NCBI RefSeq assembly: GCF_016862895.1
Contig: NZ_BONV01000019.1
Span: 148,987-212,986, forward strand
Source: Planotetraspora kaengkrachanensis
Lineage (GTDB): Bacteria; Actinomycetota; Actinomycetes; Streptosporangiales; Streptosporangiaceae
Direction of reading: 5' to 3'
DNA: 64,000 bases
Every line of letters begins with the position of its first letter. Position 1 is the stretch's first letter. The notes beneath the pieces were generated by a model, which made no database searches, had not been told where the DNA came from, and saw nothing but the letters and a program-made list of their open reading frames with translations. The position numbers and the translations under genes are program-made. Shown piece by piece: positions 17,701 to 25,284 of this stretch.

Positions 17701-18113
17701 CCCGTCGGCGTCGTCTCCGGGTACGGCGCCGACATCGTCTTCGGCGCGTAGTAGACGTAGACCCACTTGTTCTCGGCGAAGTCGGGGTCGATCGCGATCG
17801 TCTGGAGGCCGTCCTCCGAGTTGTTGTACACGGGGACGGTATTGATGATCTTGGTGATGCCGGTCGCCGGATCGGTCAGCCGGATGTCGCCGTTGCGCGC
17901 GGTGTGGAGAACCCGTTCGTCGGGAAGCACGGCGAGGTCGATCGGCTCCCCGACGTTCTTGGTCAACGTGATCTTCTCGTAGTCGGTCCACTCGGTGGCG
18001 GGGTCGTGTCCCGGATGGGCGAAGGCGGGGGTGGCTCCGGGCAGAGCGAGGGGGAGCGCCAAGGCCGTCAGAAGGACGGCGGCCGTCATGCGAGTACGCT
18101 GCACTTGCTGCAC
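14781..18113 (-). CDS. Secreted glucose/sorbosone dehydrogenase-like protein with PKD, carbohydrate-binding and Ig-like domains
   Basis: 1110 aa from GTG 18113. A Sec signal peptide (AAVLLTALALPLALPGATPAFA) precedes a six-bladed beta-propeller of the PQQ-dependent sugar dehydrogenase (GSDH) family, about residues 40-560. Family-like motifs include EDGLQTIAIDPDFAENKWVYVYY, LRGKILRIHVEEDG and GVRNPFRMDVDPATG, ending in FGPDGSLYVLDYGDGFF. A PKD domain follows (about 565-645; WDFDGNGTFDATGVTASHTYAELG). Next come a CBM6-like beta-sandwich (about 750-870), an Ig-like repeat with SATDNVAVASRQYSLNNG, and a helical C-terminus. It probably oxidises a sugar outside the cell or binds polysaccharide. The neighbouring sugar isomerase supports a carbohydrate role. 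Confidence 0.8.
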   Translation of the reverse strand: MQQVQRTRMTAAVLLTALALPLALPGATPAFAHPGHDPATEWTDYEKITLTKNVGEPIDLAVLPDERVLHTARNGDIRLTDPATGITKIINTVPVYNNSEDGLQTIAIDPDFAENKWVYVYYAPKTMSAPYPETTPTGSAPNSVPAGADESYWNQWKGYNQLSRFKWTGDALDLSTEQVVIKVETQRGQCCHVAGDMDWDADGNLYLATGDNTPASTPGANGFAPNNDAPGMNPGFDSRRGSGNSNDLRGKILRIHVEEDGSYTIPEGNLFAPGTARTRPEIFVTGVRNPFRMDVDPATGTVSWADYGPDAGAPDPNRGPLGYVEWNVTPIGTPMNSGWPYCTGDDFNYNNWNFQTATPREWFDCAGGPVNTSRWNTGLDKLPAATPADLYYGDNNTHQPAAWAGLTDFDPQGGQGPMGGPVYHYDASNPSPTKFPEYWDKKAFFAEFSQDYLAAFTVSGADGPVTAIEQFLPNSALTSMAMPITDSPMDIEFGPDGSLYVLDYGDGFFRANPDAGLYRIDYTPGNKTPQAKITADRRSSSDAPLTVAFSAESSTDAEPGTLTYEWDFDGNGTFDATGVTASHTYAELGQYVARLRVTDAQGKFGLTTTEITVGNTAPEVTIQTPGNGGFIDWGDVVPFRIAVSDAEDGDTPVCSRVQWTFGLGHDVHAHPLTTGTGCSGGWATPADAPQHGETENIFGVVVVSYRDNGHAGIPGALGDATLILNPKQLQAEHADASSGVTEVEDETASALAKITSFDPGDWIAYDPVNFAGITGVTTRASGAGTLSLRWNSPSAEPFATVTVPAGDGWQTVDTALAGAPTGSGRLYVTSTGGVDLDEFVFQGDGTADTTPPAVTATPNPAQPNGANGWYTGDVTLTVSATDNVAVASRQYSLNNGATWSNASNPVTLSAEGVHEVRYRATDTGGNVSPVGSLTVRIDKTAPTLDVSGVEAKAYGDSASVTPVFSAADATSGVDTVTATIDGGQVVTGRPVALWRLTLGEHSLSVTTKDKAGRTTTKTVAFQVTTSFADVRTLLGDFREAGSVTILGSIVLRAQLDQADKDARKGKTKNAVKALERFADSVRIPFHVTDRAVRDALVRDAQALIAQVRAM

Positions 18114-18141
18114 CTCTTGTTCCGCGAGGGGTGACAGGAGA

Positions 18142-18193
18142 GGCGGACCGCCACGCGTACCGGTGCAACGGTTCGAGAACGTGGCGGTCCGCC
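18142..18193 (-). terminator. Strong hairpin between isomerase and dehydrogenase genes
   Basis: Perfect 14-bp arms 18142-18155 and 18180-18193 separated by 24 nt, in the 136-bp gap between the two minus-strand genes. It would terminate the upstream isomerase transcript or attenuate read-through into the dehydrogenase gene. Confidence 0.7.
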
Positions 18194-18249
18194 GGAATGT
18201 TCGGGGCTTACTCAGCCGCTCGGGTGCCGATCTTCAGGCGTTTCTCCGG

Positions 18250-19401
18250 TCAGTGCTTGGGGGCGCGCAGCGCGGCCATGTTGTCGTAGCTCACTTCGGA
18301 GAACTCGAGCGACTGGTTCGGGTTGGCCGTGCCTCCGGGCGCGTTGTCCTGCTCGTACATCGGGTTGTGGTAGCCCTTCGCGCCCATCTGCGAGAAGAAC
18401 GTGGCGTAGTCGATGTCGCCGGTGCCGAACGGCACCATGTCGTACCCGTTGCCTGTCGCCGGGTTGGACCTGCCGTCCTTGGCGTGGAACAGGGGGAACC
18501 GCTTGGTCTGCTTCTGCACGACGCCGAGCGGGTTGAAGACGTTGGTCTGCGCCGAGCCGTCCGGCGCGGTGTAGTTGCGGTACTTGAACTGGGCCACATG
18601 CGCCCAGAAGATGTCCATCTCCAGCCAGACGTGCTCGGGGTTGGTGATCTGCAGGAAGTACTCGAGACGGCGGATGCCGGAGGAGCGGGTGGGCCGGCCC
18701 TGGGCGTCCAGAGGCCCGCTGTCGAGGAGGAAGCTGTAGGCGACGTCGTGGTTGTGCGTGTACAGCTTGAGCCCGGCCTCTGAAGCGATCTCGCCGAGGG
18801 AGTTCCACTTGTCGGCGGCCACGTCCCAGTCGGCCTTGTAGGCGCTGCCGGTCGGGTCGTTGCCGGTGCCCACGTGCCCGAAGCCCAGGATGTTGGCGAT
18901 CTCCAGGTGCAGCTTGAACCGGTCGAGGTCGGCCGCGCTGAGAGGCCACGAACCGGGGATGAAGCCGTGGTTGCCCTCGGCCTCGAGACCGTTGTCGTCG
19001 AGCCACCCGCGAAGGAGCCGGGCGCCCTCGACGGTCTCCAGGTTGGCGCCGCCCTCGCTGTTCGCGTGCTGGCCGTACCCGGCGAACTCCACCTGACTGA
19101 AGCCGATCCGGGACAGCTCCTCGAAGACGGCGCGGAAGCCGGAGGGCAAGGTGGTCGACCGGGGGTCGCGGGAGATCGCGTCGCGGACGGTGTAGAGGAT
19201 GATGCCGCGCTTGCTCGGCGGCACGAGCGTGCCGCCGCGGCCCTTGGCGGCGGCCTCCGCGGCGGACGAGAGCGGGCCCATGCCCGCGACGGTCGCCGCC
19301 GCGGTGAGTCCCGTGGTGGCTGCGAGGAACTGACGTCGGTTGAGGCCTAACCCGCGGCGCAGCGCTCCGGCGGACTGGATCTCTTCTTCGTGCGCAGTCA
19401 T
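18250..19401 (-). CDS. Tat-exported sugar phosphate isomerase/epimerase (TIM barrel)
   Basis: 383 aa, ATG 19401 preceded by AGGAAA. A twin-arginine signal is visible (GLNRRQFLAATTGLTAAATVAG), so the folded protein is likely exported. The mature part is an xylose-isomerase-like TIM barrel. Candidate metal and catalytic positions are in FSQVEFAGYG, LKLYTHNHDVAYSF, VWLEMDIFWAH and FPLFHAKDG. This family acts on sugars or inositols. It lies just upstream of the secreted sugar dehydrogenase, separated by a terminator-like hairpin, and both are probably induced by the same carbohydrate. Confidence 0.82.
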   Translation of the reverse strand: MTAHEEEIQSAGALRRGLGLNRRQFLAATTGLTAAATVAGMGPLSSAAEAAAKGRGGTLVPPSKRGIILYTVRDAISRDPRSTTLPSGFRAVFEELSRIGFSQVEFAGYGQHANSEGGANLETVEGARLLRGWLDDNGLEAEGNHGFIPGSWPLSAADLDRFKLHLEIANILGFGHVGTGNDPTGSAYKADWDVAADKWNSLGEIASEAGLKLYTHNHDVAYSFLLDSGPLDAQGRPTRSSGIRRLEYFLQITNPEHVWLEMDIFWAHVAQFKYRNYTAPDGSAQTNVFNPLGVVQKQTKRFPLFHAKDGRSNPATGNGYDMVPFGTGDIDYATFFSQMGAKGYHNPMYEQDNAPGGTANPNQSLEFSEVSYDNMAALRAPKH

Positions 19402-19633
19402 GTCTTTCCTGACTCCAAAAGGTCGGAATCGCGTGCTTGTTCCCCCGATGCCTGAGCCGCTATGACTCCCTTCCTGCGTCGGACCGGGCTCGCGGAGTGG
19501 TCGCCGCCCGGACGGTCACCACAGACGTCGTCGTCGGGCTCACGCAGCTCCCATCGGTCCTTTGCGGAGATCTTGACAAGGAAGTTACGTCGCTTTTTTC
19601 AGGATTGGAATAGCTTTCGTTCAGGTTGCTCTA

Positions 19634-19658
19634 ACTTTGTCTTGATTGAGGACAAAGT
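19634..19658. promoter_or_regulatory. Operator-like dyad upstream of the sugar isomerase
   Basis: Perfect 8-bp arms ACTTTGTC (19634-19641) and GACAAAGT (19651-19658) in a locally AT-rich stretch (19570-19660) about 235 bp upstream of the isomerase start. It resembles ROK/LacI-style sugar-operon operators, and no regulator gene is adjacent. The remaining 19402-19974 interval holds no convincing gene. Confidence 0.4.
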
Positions 19659-19668
19659 GTCAGGCTGA

Positions 19669-19922
19669 GTACTGGAGCGGCCTGGAGACGGACTGAGTCC
19701 GTGAGGGCCGGCCGTGCATGATCTGTATGTCGAGGCCGCGGTCTCCACACCGGGTCAGGTGGCCGCGATTTGCCCTGCGGCCGGAGTCGCTCTCGGGGGC
19801 AAGCGGATGAACTGTGTCCCGCCGGGACGCCAGGGTGATCGAGCGAACTCGGTCTCCGAGGTCAGGGAGGTGCCTGTGATGATCTTTGTGCGCTGCGCGC
19901 TCGAGCGCTGTACTGGAGCGGC
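19669..19922. repeat. Pair of 13-bp direct repeats at the edge of the defence region
   Basis: GTACTGGAGCGGC occurs at 19669-19681 and again at 19910-19922 in a non-coding stretch next to the left border of the accessory region. Only this pair was noticed; there is no matching copy near 37.1 kb. It may be a trace of rearrangement or chance. Confidence 0.3.
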
Positions 19923-19974
19923 TCCCTGGGCCGACTCCTGTTTCTCGGGCACTGTCCGGTCCATCGGTGGGGAC

Positions 19975-20427
19975 TCACCGAGTCAGTTTTGGGCCGGGTC
20001 GGATCCTGCGCGACGCGACGATCGAGGCGATCATTTGAGCGGCCTGAAGGGGGGGCTCGTGCTCCCAGATGCGGATAGCAAGCCAACCTTCCGCGGTCAA
20101 CAGGCCGTCGGTCTCGGCGTCGCGCTCGCGGTTCCGCCTGACCTTTTCGGCCCAATATTCGGCGTTGGTGGCCGACTTGGTGTGGTGCTCCGGGCATCCG
20201 TGCCAGAAGCAGCCATCAAGGAACACGGCGATCTTCGCCTTGGGGAACACCATGTCGGCCGTCCGGCGCACGCTCGGCACAGGCCGTGCTGAGACGCGAT
20301 ATCGGAGTCCGAGTGCGTGAGCGGCCTTGCGCAGCGCCAACTCCGGCCGTGTGTCTCGACCTTTGTTGGACTGCATGCTCTTGCGCACGCCAGGGCTGGA
20401 TGCCTGGGTGGGTCTCGGAACGTTCAC
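19975..20427 (-). CDS. vsr: Very short patch repair (Vsr) endonuclease
   Basis: 150 aa from GTG 20427. The Vsr pattern is nearly complete: MQSNKGRDTRPELALRKAAHALGLRYRV, RRTADMVFPKAKIAVFLDGCFWHGCPEHH, then NAEYWAEKVRRNRERDAETDGLLTAEGWLAIRIWEHE. The aspartate after RRTA is the expected catalytic metal ligand, and the Cys/His residues after FLDG form the structural zinc site. The enzyme nicks T:G mismatches produced by deamination of 5-methylcytosine. It lies 53 bp downstream of the C5 methyltransferase gene it presumably protects against. Confidence 0.93.
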   Translation of the reverse strand: MNVPRPTQASSPGVRKSMQSNKGRDTRPELALRKAAHALGLRYRVSARPVPSVRRTADMVFPKAKIAVFLDGCFWHGCPEHHTKSATNAEYWAEKVRRNRERDAETDGLLTAEGWLAIRIWEHEPPLQAAQMIASIVASRRIRPGPKLTR

Positions 20428-20480
20428 AGTGCCTACGTTAGGGAAGCCTGGCAGTGTTCGCGCGAGAGCACCTTAGATCG

Positions 20481-21581
20481 TCAGGACGAGCGGAGATGCT
20501 CGGCGATGTGCTTGGCCAGTGCTTCCGCGAGGGGGATGGGTACGGCATTGCCGATCTGTCGAGCGATCTCCAACTTCGGACCGCACCACTTGAAGTCGTC
20601 CGGGAATCCCTGAATGCGTGCTGCCTCGTGGTGTGATAGCGCGCGAGGTTGGTCAGGGTGCAGGTAGCGGCCTTTTTCTGGTTTGAAGAACTCGGTTCGG
20701 ATCGTCACGGATGGCTTTTCCCAGACGAGTCGCCCCATGACGTCCCCGGATCCTGTGGTGTGCTTCTTCCAGCAAGGCGCCTTGAGATCCTCAGGCAGAT
20801 GGAAACGGTTACCGCCAGCAGGGATGGCTGCGAAGCGCTTCTCTGAGAGCTCGGTGTAGTTCCGCGTAATGTGCAGTTCCGCCGCGGTATAAGTCCCTGG
20901 CACTACCTTGTCGAAGGCCTTGAACTCCCTGCCTGTGGGTAGGTCGACGAGTTCCTGTGGGATCTTGGGATCGAGATCTCCGAGCACGTCCTTTATCGTC
21001 TTCCACCCTGTGGGTGCCACTTGCCTGGCAGGCATCTCGATCTGTGCAAGATCCTTACGGGTACCAATGACGATCGCTCGCCGGCGTAGCTGGGCGGCTC
21101 CGAAGTCGGTGGCCTTCAACACGTCGAAGTCGATCTGGTAGTCCTGCAGTCTGCCGGTCCTGACCTCGGCTTGCAGTTGTTGGAACTGGTGCGTCTTGAG
21201 GAACCTGTCCACGTTCTCCAACAGGAAGGCCTTGGGCTTGACCTTGACCAGAGTGTCGACGTAGCGCTCCCATAGCTCATTGCGCTCATCGTCTTCACGT
21301 TTCGCGCCCAGGTTGGAGAAGCCTTGGCAGGGCGGGCCACCAACGACGACATCAGCCGCCGGCAGGTCTCCCTTCACCCAGTCCGCGATGTCTCCTTGAT
21401 GGACATGGTCCTCGCCGAAATTCGCCGCATAAGTGGCTGCGGCGAAGAGATTCTGCTCGACGGCGGCAATGGGGGTGTAGAGACCCGTTGCCCGGAACCC
21501 TGCCGAAAGTCCGCCGCACCCTGCGAAGAGGTCGATCACTCGGAACAGGTGCGTGTTCGACGGCACGGAAGGATCGGACAT
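20481..21581 (-). CDS. dcm: DNA (cytosine-5-)-methyltransferase
   Basis: 366 aa. All main C5-MTase motifs are present: motif I DLFAGCGGLSAGF, motif IV GGPPCQGFSNLGAKR with the catalytic Cys, motif VI FLLENVDRF, and motif VIII AAQLRRRAIVIG. Motifs IX-X are RALSHHEAARIQGFPDDFKW and IARQIGNAVPIPLAEAL. The target-recognition region between VIII and IX is short, so the recognition site is probably short. It sits between vsr and the two unknown genes preceding the MORC-like ATPase, so it is the modification part of the local restriction-modification-type cluster. A 211-bp upstream gap with an inverted repeat suggests its own promoter. Confidence 0.93.
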   Translation of the reverse strand: MSDPSVPSNTHLFRVIDLFAGCGGLSAGFRATGLYTPIAAVEQNLFAAATYAANFGEDHVHQGDIADWVKGDLPAADVVVGGPPCQGFSNLGAKREDDERNELWERYVDTLVKVKPKAFLLENVDRFLKTHQFQQLQAEVRTGRLQDYQIDFDVLKATDFGAAQLRRRAIVIGTRKDLAQIEMPARQVAPTGWKTIKDVLGDLDPKIPQELVDLPTGREFKAFDKVVPGTYTAAELHITRNYTELSEKRFAAIPAGGNRFHLPEDLKAPCWKKHTTGSGDVMGRLVWEKPSVTIRTEFFKPEKGRYLHPDQPRALSHHEAARIQGFPDDFKWCGPKLEIARQIGNAVPIPLAEALAKHIAEHLRSS

Positions 21582-21611
21582 CGGCCTCTTGCACCGCCTT
21601 CCACGCTACTC

Positions 21612-21679
21612 CGAACCGGTGTTCGCATACTACGAGGTGTCGCCGACAAGATCGAACCAGATGTGCGAAAACGGGTTCC
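21612..21679 (-). promoter_or_regulatory. Imperfect inverted repeat in front of the methyltransferase gene
   Basis: 18-bp arms 21612-21629 and 21662-21679, with 14 of 18 positions complementary, 32 bp apart in the gap before dcm. Between the arms, on the minus strand, are TTCGAT and TAGTAT separated by 18 bp, a possible -35/-10 pair. A repressor or autoregulating methyltransferase could bind here. Confidence 0.45.
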
Positions 21680-21792
21680 GATGCTATCCGGTGTGGCGGA
21701 CTTGCGGGCCACGACGAACTTCACGTCCGGTCGGTCGGGCAAGCGGTGTCGGTCGAGCCGGCCTCGGGTCTGGCTCACTGAAATGCGCCGGG

Positions 21793-22542
21793 TCAGGTCG
21801 GGGCTCCTTCTAGTGACCCCGGTACGCCAGTCCTCAGACGCATGACCGTCTCGTTCGTCAGCGCAGAACACAGCTCTCGAACTTGCTGGTCGGAGAGGGC
21901 TCGCGCGTCCAGGAATGCCAAGTACCGTCTCAATCGGAACGTGACATCGCGAATCACTGCTCGCCGGGGAACCTGTGCGGGGACTTCGGTGACTGCTCGG
22001 GCGATCTCCCGTACGAGACGGGGGTCGCCGCCGATGCTGCGCCGTTCCAGAAGTTGGTTGAGATCACTCTCGCTAAGTGCGGCCAAGACATGTTCGTGTC
22101 CGGCGAACACTACAGCCTGCCACCATAGCCGGGCCCACGTGTGTCGGGTGAGGTCGGTTGCGATCCATCGTTCCCTGTTGTCCAGCCCGAAGCGCCACTT
22201 GGTCACGTGAGGCAGGGCCACGAGGGAGAGGAAGGACCAGAGATTCCGGTTACCGGCTTCCGCCCATGACAGATCCATGTGGAGACGGATCGCGCTGGCC
22301 GCATCTCGGTCGAAGGCGATTCGCGCCTCGGGGCCCGCAGGTTCCGGAAAGCCATACTTTTTGGCCAAAGTGGAGATCGTGTCGATCATTTCACGTACAC
22401 GCTTTTCCGACACGCGGCCCCCAACGGGAGCCCAGGTTTGGTCCGGGTGGTTCTCCTGTGGGACTGGAGGTCGCCCGGAGGCGAACTCGGCGAACACTGC
22501 AGCACTCACGACTGCCGGAAGATGCGGCCATAGTTCACTCAC
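21793..22542 (-). CDS. Conserved protein of MORC/Z1 cluster (possibly DUF6339)
   Basis: 249 aa from GTG 22542, whose GTGA overlaps the stop of the preceding gene. The predicted protein is mostly alpha-helical, with SWAEAGNRNLWSFLSLVALPHVTKWRFG, a Trp-rich segment (RHTWARLWWQAVVFAGHEHVLAAL) and a C-terminal helical part. No catalytic motif is visible. From memory, proteins of this look in similar Z1/PD-(D/E)XK clusters are annotated DUF6339, which I cannot verify. It is likely a structural or specificity component of the defence cluster. Confidence 0.6.
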   Translation of the reverse strand: MSELWPHLPAVVSAAVFAEFASGRPPVPQENHPDQTWAPVGGRVSEKRVREMIDTISTLAKKYGFPEPAGPEARIAFDRDAASAIRLHMDLSWAEAGNRNLWSFLSLVALPHVTKWRFGLDNRERWIATDLTRHTWARLWWQAVVFAGHEHVLAALSESDLNQLLERRSIGGDPRLVREIARAVTEVPAQVPRRAVIRDVTFRLRRYLAFLDARALSDQQVRELCSALTNETVMRLRTGVPGSLEGAPT

Positions 22543-23426
22543 AGGAACATCCGCCCCCTACCGAGGTTTCTGATAGCACCCGAGACCTGAGTCCTGAAAT
22601 CCGCCAGGTCGCCCGGCGACGGTGGGGTGACGACGGACAATGGCGACGCTGCGAGCGTTCTTGCCAGGACGTCGCCGACGCTGTCCGGCGGCCATTCCTC
22701 GCGCTCGGACAGATCTGTACGGAGATGCAGGGCGAGTTCCAGTAGCAGCGCGGCGACTCCCGACTGCAGTTCGTCGAGCAGGGCCTGTTGTCGCTTGTCC
22801 TTGCCGCCTCGGGCGACAGCCGCGGTCAGTTCACGGTCGCGCTTATTGATGAGTACGCGGAACGTTCCGTAGAAGGGCGCGATCAGGTCTGTGCTCGTTT
22901 CCAGATGCCAACTGGCAGTGGGCGAGAGCCGCGTGTGCGTGAAGTCGATCTCATGGACCGGGAACATGGAGGACATGCTCTCCAGCACCACTCGCTGAAC
23001 ATGTTCTGCAAGAACCGAACCGGGGATTGCGGCCACGCCGACTCCTCGCCCCGTCGGGGGGTGAACCAGGCTGATGGTGCTACGAAGCGTCAGGATTCCG
23101 GACAGGCGTTCGCCGACGAGAACGGTGTCGAGGACTGCCGCGCCCAAAGGATCGAACCTCACCGGAGGCGCGGCTTCCGTCATACCAGTCGTCGAACTGG
23201 TCCAGGAGATGATCAGGGCGACGTCGCCGAGGTGGAGTCCCGTCTCTTGTACGAAGCGGTCGACGTCGATCTGGACTCGTCGTGCGGTTCTCAGGTCCGT
23301 CCCAGGATCCCAACCGTCGACCGCGTCCGGCAACGGACTCCACTCTGTCGCGTCCAGCAACATCCATGGTTCCCACGCGACCGTCCCCGGACTAGGCACT
23401 AGGTACGGTCGGACGTCAGCCGGCAT
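22539..23426 (-). CDS. Uncharacterised protein of MORC/Z1 cluster
   Basis: 295 aa from ATG 23426, overlapping the MORC-like gene by 11 bases. I do not recognise a family. The N-terminal 130 residues look like a beta-rich domain (RRVQIDVDRFVQETGL, DVALIISWTSSTTG, LSGILTLRSTISLVHP). The C-terminal half is helical with a charged segment NKRDRELTAAVARGGKDKRQQALLDEL. Overlap with genes on both sides argues for a stoichiometric subunit. A DNA-binding or target-recognition role is speculation. Confidence 0.6.
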   Translation of the reverse strand: MPADVRPYLVPSPGTVAWEPWMLLDATEWSPLPDAVDGWDPGTDLRTARRVQIDVDRFVQETGLHLGDVALIISWTSSTTGMTEAAPPVRFDPLGAAVLDTVLVGERLSGILTLRSTISLVHPPTGRGVGVAAIPGSVLAEHVQRVVLESMSSMFPVHEIDFTHTRLSPTASWHLETSTDLIAPFYGTFRVLINKRDRELTAAVARGGKDKRQQALLDELQSGVAALLLELALHLRTDLSEREEWPPDSVGDVLARTLAASPLSVVTPPSPGDLADFRTQVSGAIRNLGRGRMFL

Positions 23427-25284
23427 CGGACGTCACCTGGCTCACGCGGAAACGAACTACGGCGTCCGGCACGTGTGTGGCGAAGACGTACCAGTCCGAT
23501 TCCTCTCCTGGGGATATCCGGATGGTCTTATCTTGCACGACGACATCTCCAGAAAACGACTGCCATTGCATGATCCGGGGCACGGAGGCACCCAACGGGG
23601 GCTCACTCTCGCGGCCACCCCCTTCCAGGACGACTTCGACGTCCGCGGACAGGACTCGCGCGACGTCCGCCGCAGGGACCTTGACGACGGCGACCAAGTA
23701 CGGTTGCTGTTGGTGGACCCGCAACATCGGTGTTCCGATCAACCGGGGCTTCCCCCCTCGTCGCAGCGTCGTACCGCCGTTCGAGCCGTTACCGCCGTTG
23801 CTGCCGAGCCCACCTCCGAAACCACCGGCATCGTGGCCTGTATCACCGGTCTTGTGCTCGCCGCTCAACCGAGCGGGGACGAGGCCGGCGAGCAGTGCCG
23901 ATAATTGCCCCAGGCCTTGGCCACCTGGGCCGCCAGCCTGGGGTCCAATGCCGAGGCGCTCGTCCAACTGCTTCTGCACGAAGGTCCGTGCTCCCACGAC
24001 GACCCCTCGCGCGGCTCCGCTGAGTCCCTTGGACACCCAGTCGTCGTGCGTCGGTGGCTCGGCGGACGCGAACAACGCATCGGCGTCCTCTGACGCCTTG
24101 AACACGCCACCGTAGGCCAGGCGTGGGTCCGGATGCAGCGGCCCGGGAAGGTAGTCCACCACGAGTTCAGCGACGCGCATACGGGCGACATGGTGCGAAG
24201 GTCCTTCGAACGGCCTCGCCGCCGCGATCACCAGACGCGTACTTTCACCGCCGGCGGCTCCCAGAGCCATCGCGAAGGAACCGGCATGCTTTGGAGGGAC
24301 AGTCCGTGAGTAAGCGGCACCCTTACCCGCCCGAACCTCACGTAGAGCTTCGGCGAAGGGCGCCAACTCGTCGAAGCTGTCAGGTTCGGGAACGGGAACC
24401 CCCGCGCCATCGACACCCACAACGAAGTGCATCCGATGTCCGTGCTGATCCGGGACCATCTTCGACCACAGGTTCCACAGGATTGAAGACGAGATGAAGG
24501 TCGCGGCCTCCTGGGGCGTACGCTCACGTGCATTCGTCTCGGATCCGTTAGGCCCCAGATCGGCGGCGAGAACCACGATGTCCGTGCCGGTGCGGCCATC
24601 TGCGAAGCCCGGCAATTTCAATCTCTTCGAAACCGCGTCCGCCTGTTCGGCGAGCACTGGGTCGGGCACGTCGTCCTTTGCTACGAGGCCCCACCAGTGG
24701 CGACCGGTGAAAAGGCGATCGTCGAGATGCCAACTGTGTCCAAGCGCGGCACCCATCAATCGACGACCAGAGGCGCCCCCTGCGGCCGTGTGGGTATCCA
24801 CGAGGATCGCGCCCACCTGACTGAGCCGATAGAAGATTCCCTTCCCGAATCCATAGGTGCCGCCGCCGAACTCGTGATCGCTCGGCTCACCAACATTACG
24901 GATGAACTGGACGAAATCCGGCGTCTCCCCATGGGATCGTTCACCTGCGCGAAGCGGACCGCCCAGCCCTCTGGTATTCCGGTCAGAGATCACCAGCACA
25001 ACTGATTCGGGTCGTAGAGCCTTGTCGAGGTCGACGTTCGACCCGCTCTGTGGTCCGGGCAGCAGCAATTCGCGCCAGGCATGAACGTCGTCGCCGAGCA
25101 CGCGAACATCGACACGGAACTCCACCACACCATCGGGCAGGTGTGCATCCCAACTGTTCTGCGCCGCCTCGCGTACCAGGACGGTCAACGGATCCAGCGC
25201 CGGCCGACCCAACTGCTTGACGATGCCCTCAGCCGCAGCCGATCCTTCCGGTGCGAACGGCTGTGACCACCAGCGAACACTCAA
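23416..25284 (-). CDS. MORC/HSP90-like GHKL ATPase
   Basis: 622 aa, TTG start at 25284 overlapping the upstream stop by four bases. The GHKL ATPase signature is clear: N-box VREAAQNSWDAHL (about residue 38), a DRNTRGLGG box (about 110) and lid motif GGGTYGFGKGIFYRLS (about 145). The remainder includes a transducer-like region and a Gly-rich linker (GGFGGGLGSNGGNGSNGG) before a beta-rich C-terminal domain. Prokaryotic MORC-type ATPases were described in restriction-modification-like loci with Z1 helicases and REase-fold proteins (Iyer, Abhiman and Aravind, 2008, from memory). It likely acts as an ATP-driven clamp that remodels DNA. Confidence 0.78.
   Translation of the reverse strand: MSVRWWSQPFAPEGSAAAEGIVKQLGRPALDPLTVLVREAAQNSWDAHLPDGVVEFRVDVRVLGDDVHAWRELLLPGPQSGSNVDLDKALRPESVVLVISDRNTRGLGGPLRAGERSHGETPDFVQFIRNVGEPSDHEFGGGTYGFGKGIFYRLSQVGAILVDTHTAAGGASGRRLMGAALGHSWHLDDRLFTGRHWWGLVAKDDVPDPVLAEQADAVSKRLKLPGFADGRTGTDIVVLAADLGPNGSETNARERTPQEAATFISSSILWNLWSKMVPDQHGHRMHFVVGVDGAGVPVPEPDSFDELAPFAEALREVRAGKGAAYSRTVPPKHAGSFAMALGAAGGESTRLVIAAARPFEGPSHHVARMRVAELVVDYLPGPLHPDPRLAYGGVFKASEDADALFASAEPPTHDDWVSKGLSGAARGVVVGARTFVQKQLDERLGIGPQAGGPGGQGLGQLSALLAGLVPARLSGEHKTGDTGHDAGGFGGGLGSNGGNGSNGGTTLRRGGKPRLIGTPMLRVHQQQPYLVAVVKVPAADVARVLSADVEVVLEGGGRESEPPLGASVPRIMQWQSFSGDVVVQDKTIRISPGEESDWYVFATHVPDAVVRFRVSQVTSDAG

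Noticed and set aside
19713..19725. GTGCATGATCTG resembling the array 12-mer
   Set aside because: Only ten bases match, and no 53-bp partner is found on either side.
21536..21871. Minus-strand ORF across the gap between dcm and the next gene
   Set aside because: It overlaps both confident genes, has no family resemblance and covers the inverted repeat, which fits non-coding regulatory DNA better.
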